Assembly (NCBI GenBank): GCA_024635485.1
Contig: JAGXIV010000005.1
Span: 1-45,216, forward strand
DNA: 45,216 nucleotides
Reading direction: 5' to 3'
DNA from: a bacterium
Lineage (GTDB): Bacteria; Patescibacteriota; Gracilibacteria; BD1-5; UBA6164
A program made the position numbers and the translations under genes. The notes under the pieces are model-generated. The model was not told the DNA's origin. It was given only the letters and a program-made list of their open reading frames with translations, and did no database searches. The first letter of the stretch is position 1; each line of letters starts with the position of its first letter. Shown one piece after another: positions 39,873-45,216 of this stretch.

Positions 39873-42800
39873 AGAGCTCAACCCACGCTTTAAATCTCTG
39901 TCCGTTTGTTCCAATCCATTCTCCCATTAGGCTAGCTATAGCTTCAACATTACAAAGAATTTGTTCAAGCCAGTGTTCTTTCACTTGGATAAGTTTTGAG
40001 AGTCTTTCAGGAAGTTCTTTATATTCTTCAAGAATTTGAATATTTGTTTGGAGTGTATAGAGAAATGCTGAAGCATCTGTATGAGCTTTTATTTTATTAG
40101 CAAGTTCTTGCTGACACCTTTTCTGTTCTCCTGTAGTTGACTCACTACACACTTGTGTAATATTCCAATTTTTTCACGCTGCATCAATCTCATTTTGCCA
40201 TTGATCTGCTGCAAGTTTCCAATCCACCAAGAATCTATTAATTTCAGATTCATCTATCCATGGAATACTCACGTCAATCTGCTGAGTTTCAATATCAAGA
40301 AGAGGAATATTCCCAAGAAATTCATATACTTCAGAGATTCCAGAAAGTGTTTGATTGGTATTTCAAATAGTATTTTTCCCCTGAGCAGCTATAACTTGTA
40401 AGTCTATAGTACGACACCTAAGAGCATCTCTTCCTGAACAGTCAAGAGTCGTTTTTTGAGCTCTGAGTGAATCAATATTTTGAGCATATACATCTCTCTG
40501 CTGAGAATTATCAGCTGCTTTTTCTTGATTAAAATTATTTGTTTTAGATCCAAAATCTGACCAACCTAAATTCATCACTCCACTCACATCTGGAAGAATA
40601 ACTCCAATTTGTGGAAGATTAGTAAGTTTGGAAGTTACTTCATCAAGTTGACGCTCTACCCAATCCATAAGAAAGTTAGGAAATGCGCCGATTCTTTTAT
40701 TTTTTATATCAACAACATCATTGAGATTACCTGTAGCAAGAGCAGAAAGATCTAAATCAACAGAGCTTGACATCAGAGCTCCACTTGTATCACCTCCTAT
40801 ATTTATAAGAGGTTGACTTGGAAGTGTAAAGTTTTCGGTTCACAAATCCATTACTTGATTCATAGCTTGTTTGTACTCTCCGTAGAGTCAGCTTGGAGCT
40901 ACTCAAGTTCTCATGTATTCAAGATAATCTCGAACAAAAGCATCCTCTAATTTTTCCGGTGTAGAGGCTTGGCTTATAGCTCCATCACAATTGCCAGCTA
41001 TAACATCAAAGTCTCTCCCTCAAAATGGATACCCTAAAGAAGCAGGGTCTCACTCTCCTCATTGACAATCAAAAAGTGGCATAGCAGCGACAATACAATT
41101 TCAACCTGGAACAATTGGATGAATACCCATTGGATTTGAGTTTCAAGCTGCAATAGCTGGACCACCAAAACAAGCTGCTATTCCAAATCAACCTGTAAGT
41201 GTCGGGGTCGCAAAAAGTCTCACATTATTAGTAGGTGATGTTACTCAGAGTGAACCACCAGCTCAAGGAACTGAGTTACAAAATCATGTATAAGAACTCT
41301 TTGAAAGCGGCCAAAAAGAAGGAATTTGCATACATCCTCAAAAACTCAGAGGTATATTCATTCCAGTGAATGTAGAGAATATTGGTATTCCAGTACTGAC
41401 GGTTAAAGGTCATAAGGGATATCACATTAATGTAGGTGCAGATCAAGGAGCAAGAGGAGCCCAGTTGAGTGGTGTGGCGATACAACTTCATCCACCAAAT
41501 CAACAACTTAATCACTCTATAAGTGTATCTATTTCTTCAGATATTTGATCTATTGACTCATTAATTTGATCAAGCTGAGCTAAAAAGTCTGATTGATTTT
41601 CAGAACCATTCATGCTATCGTCTCTATCAGCAATACCATCATTATCACTATCTCTCATGAGGTCAGCAAGTGCACTATTTGCATATTCTGCTAAAACAGG
41701 ATCTACAGAATTATCTCTACTTCCACCACTCGGTGTACTTGAGGCTGAGAGTGAACTTTCATAAACTTCTTGAATATAATCAGGAACTCCATCATTATTT
41801 TCATCTTTGAGTTCTGGAAAACTATTACCTACATCAAGTGCATCATTATCACATGTAGGATTTTTGATTCCACCTTGATAGCTTCTAACTGCAGTTGATC
41901 TATATATTTGAGCTTCTAATCAACAATTTTTTTCATCTTTTTTCAGTAAGATATCCCCATATTCATCATCTCATAATTCTCAGTCTTCAAAGAGTCCAAC
42001 TTGTAAATATCAGAACTTCAAAGGGAGTGTTTCTAAGTTATATCGTACTTTTACGACTTCTCAAGGTTGTATTCTGAGACCATCTAAAAGTATTTCATAA
42101 TTTCAAATTCAAGGCTTTCTTCTGACTTCTGTATTATCTTCTGATAAAATTGTAAATATATCATCTTTAAATTTAAAATATTCAGGAATTTCATCAACAT
42201 ATGCAACATTATTAATAGTTCTATTCCCAGTATTTTCAAGAGTAATATCGTAATAAATCGAATCTCCATTTTGAAGTTTTCAACCATTTACATCTCTATA
42301 ATTTTTAGAAATTTTAAGCCCCTCATTAAGAGCGTATTGTGATTTCAAAAAACTTGTATCTGGACGTTGTCCATTTTGAAAACCTGAATAGCTAATATAT
42401 GAATCATATGAATCTAAAAAATTATTTAATTCATTTCACTGTCCACTCATAGCTTCAGCTTGGTCTGATCCTCCTATGCTGGAGATATCAGCATTAAAAG
42501 AATTCACAAGATTTTCTTGTGGAGTGAGATTATCATATCAAGTTGGAACATATGGAAGTGTGACATACAGAAGACTCTCAACAAGTGGCTCGTTTATAAA
42601 TTCAGGAGCTTTCGTTGCTTGCCCGTCAGTTCATAATGAATCGAGGTATTCTTGTGACTGTGCTAAAATATCGGCTGCCTTTTCTGGATTAATTTGTGTT
42701 AGACCATCAAAATATACAGCTCATCCATAATTTATGCTTGCATTTCGAAGCGATATAGAATAACCATCTCCAATATATTTTTTAGTAAAAACAGGATTTG

Positions 42801-45216
42801 TTGCACTTCATCAACCATAAAAGATGTATACGAGTCAACTATCATCCAATGTTACGATATCATCATTCCCATCAATATCCATATCAAAACTTCGAGCCTG
42901 AATAATACTTCAGCTTAGATTAAATATATCAGAAAGATCTATTCTTCTGAAGTCTTTTTCTACATTATTGTAAAGAGAAGCTTCTCCAGCATCATTTACA
43001 AAAAAGATATCATCGTATCAATCTCAAGTAAAATCTCAGGTTTGAATTAATCTTGGAGCTCACGCATCAGAACTGTAGACCAAATTATCATGTGCTATAA
43101 ATCAACCCTCAATTGCAGCATTTTCAAATAACTGCATATATCCATCTCCTTTTATAGTTAAGATGTCTTGTAGATCATCTTGATTATAATCAAAAGTTTG
43201 AAATCAAACAAGTCCATCTGAGTCATCAATAATTTCTCAGAGAGTAGAATCAAATGGTTTAATCTCATTTGGACTTCCAGGAAATGTATTTTTGAGGGCT
43301 TTCAGAGAGACAACTGGATCACCGAGATTAATAAGTGAAAAACTTTGAAAATTTTTGCTTGAGGCACCGACACTTTCTCAAGCAGAAAATTGTAACAGCA
43401 TTGTGTTAGAATCTTGCCAACCAATTCCGGGATCCCGCGATACTTGCTCTCAACCAAGCATATCATTTGAATGAAAATCATCCAGAGCATTGCTATCAGA
43501 GAATGGGTCTTGTGCATAAAAATTCCATTGTGACCTATTATCAGAACTGAGTATTTCTCTAGAAGAATAGCTATTTGAAGTAAGATGAACAATAAGAGTA
43601 TTATCTAGACTCTGGAGCTTATTCTCTAAAAGATTTTCATTTCTTGTAATATTTATCCCAAAATTTCCAGAAATAGTGATACTTCCAGCCATTGTATTTC
43701 ATTGCAAAATCTGCAATTTTATTCCAGGTCAACTATGAGTCGTATCAAGAGTAAGAGTCACTCAGGCTTTTCGAACAAACCTTCCTGAATCATACGCTTC
43801 AAAAATAGTTTTTCCAGACGGGTCTCTTAGAAATACATCTTTTCCTTGTTCTTTGTAACTATAAGCTTGATTTTCATTTACTTGTATATCTATAGTACTT
43901 GATGACGAGATATTATAATACACTCTGCCAACATATTCATCAGTAGCAGCATTATGAATATCAACTATAAGCCTTCATTTAGTATCAAAACTGGGATTGT
44001 ATTGTAGATCTTGCGTCATATTTCAACTTTGGATTTTTCAAAGAAACCCATTTTTTTCTATTGAAAAAATATCATCAAATTTATATGGAGTATTAAGGAG
44101 TGAACTCACTGCAAGTGAACTATTATCTCTATCAAAGAGCATTCATCATGCTAAATAGTCTTCTTGTGTTACATCTCCATAAGGAGCTCACCATAAAACT
44201 GAGTAGAGACCGTTATAGGCATTTCATGAAATATCTTCCTCATTCCAGAAATAATATGTTTCAATACTTCCGGCATTTTCTCAAATACCTGAAACTGTGA
44301 GAAAATTTGTTTCATCCCAAAAATCAGAAACTTCTTTTTTTAGAGTACTTGAAAGCTGAGAATATGCTTCACTTGAAGTTAAAGAATCTTTTCTGCTAAA
44401 AAGTGTGATAAAAGTTTTTCCATCATTAAAGTCTTTGAAAAATTTTTTTCAGAGACTTGTAAGATCTCATTGAGCAGTTTTAAATCAATTTATTTGTAAT
44501 CTGTCTCTGTTAAAAGGAGCTTGACCATCGAGCTTAAAACTATTTTTTGATAAATCAGGAATCGAAGCTATTTTAAAATATGCAGTTCATGGAACTGCTG
44601 TTCCTGAAATTTGAAACTGAGCCTTTCCATCTACAACAGTTTTTTTATTTTTTCAAATTTGAGCAATAGCAGTACTTCACTCAAAAATACTGGCTTGTAA
44701 TTGAGTACTATTATCAGTAAAAACAGTATTTCCATATCTATCTTTCAGACTCACATCTATAATAGATTTTGCATCGGCAGAAGCCTCAATTTTTGTATCA
44801 CTCAGAGCTAAGTCTATTTTTATAGGTGCATCAGGGAGAATATTAATAGTTTTTTTATAAATATCGTTTCATCCTTCAACCTGCAGCTCTACTCATATAT
44901 TTCTTCCAGCAAGACTTGCCGTATTTAAGGTAATGATTCCAACTCAGTTTTTTACTTCACTATAAGCTTGAGCCACATTTCCATACATTTTTGGAAGTGT
45001 GAGATAGACTCTGGAATTTAATTTGCTAATAGTATTTCATGAAGAGTCTATAAAAACAGCTCTGAGTCTATAATTTTTTCCTCAAACTTTTGGTGTTCCA
45101 TCCAAGTATTCAAGACGAAGTCTCATATCAGAAATTGTCTGGATTTGATATTTTTTTGAATCTATAAGCTTCCCATTCTTATCTGATAATTTGAGGATAA
45201 TAGTATTATTTGAAGC
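39859..45216 (-). CDS. giant surface protein, N-terminal side (truncated by window edge)
   Basis: It contributes 1785 residues without a TAA/TAG in frame, running off the right edge. Recognisable from N to C: Big_1/invasin-like Ig repeats (KFIDLALSDTKIEASADAKS-like region near 44850; QIDVSLKDRYGNTV), an FG-GAP-like repeat part (DYNQDDLQDILTIKGDGYMQ, DFTGDGYDDIFFVNDAGE, DMDIDGNDDIVTLDD), a DUF11-type module (NGDSIYYDITLENTGNRTIN), a TSP3-like DSDNDGIADRDDS, and a Cys/Gly-rich part rich in TGA codons. It stops at TAA 39861, with the same-product reading continuing in the next frame. Likely a cell-surface adhesin or stalk of more than 3000 residues in total. The signal peptide must be outside the window. 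Confidence 0.78.

Noticed and set aside
14700-45216. CRISPR array or insertion sequence
   Set aside because: No regularly spaced repeats, transposase or terminal inverted repeats were seen. The repeats present are protein-level domain repeats with diverged DNA.

Overview
This window reads as a fragment of a low-GC genome from the Candidate Phyla Radiation (Patescibacteria), in the Gracilibacteria/Absconditabacteria (SR1) group, because UGA must be read as glycine (translation table 25). Nearly every gene is broken by in-frame TGA under the standard code. With TGA as Gly, about 43 essentially gap-free genes appear, and TGA falls on invariant glycines, for example the first Gly of the IF-2 G1 motif GHVDHGKT, conserved glycines of L27, and the HLGN signature of TrpRS. 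Only TAA and TAG act as stops. All coordinates below use this code. The window starts with 18 bases of Nextera transposon-end sequence, so its left edge is an artefact.

Layout. (1) 19-3105: a gene stub, two small secreted proteins, a bifunctional sugar-nucleotidyltransferase/acyltransferase, a DtxR-type regulator and two small hypothetical proteins, all on + except the stub. (2) 3152-11775, minus strand: a translation/transcription superoperon running infB, cNMP-binding protein, infA, rpmJ, rpsM, rpsK, rpsD, rpoA, rplQ, rplM, rpsI, rpsL, rpsG, rpmA, then tRNA-Thr. (3) 11926-14583: a KhpB/Jag-like RNA-binding protein and a membrane-anchored helical-repeat-like protein on +, and trpS on minus. 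(4) 14704-21906, minus: a cell-surface block with a 1329-residue DUF11/PKD-like protein, a small lipoprotein, a 686-residue protein with two peptidoglycan-binding domains and an EF-hand-like loop, and an LPQTG sortase substrate. (5) 22003-29087, minus: yidC, rnpA, rpmH, a prepilin-like protein with a fibrinogen-like motif, pyrH, a lipoprotein interrupted by one in-frame TAA, and RNase J. (6) 29341-31791, minus: a tight five-gene cassette of four two-helix VirB2/TrbC-like pilin-type proteins and a membrane-anchored HExxH metallopeptidase. (7) 31900-36152, plus: GT4 glycosyltransferase, O-antigen-ligase-like protein and GT39-like membrane glycosyltransferase. (8) 36213-45216, minus: a giant surface protein of at least 3000 residues, split by an apparent single-base frameshift and truncated by the right edge.

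The genes fall into two functional groups. One is the core information-processing machinery. The other is a large investment in the cell surface: sortase substrate, lipoproteins, peptidoglycan-binding protein, giant adhesin-like proteins, pilin-like proteins and glycosyltransferases that could decorate them. This fits the episymbiotic or predatory lifestyle inferred for this group, but no gene here proves it. The most attractive candidate new system is the pilin-type cassette with its metallopeptidase, next to the glycosyltransferase cluster and the giant protein.
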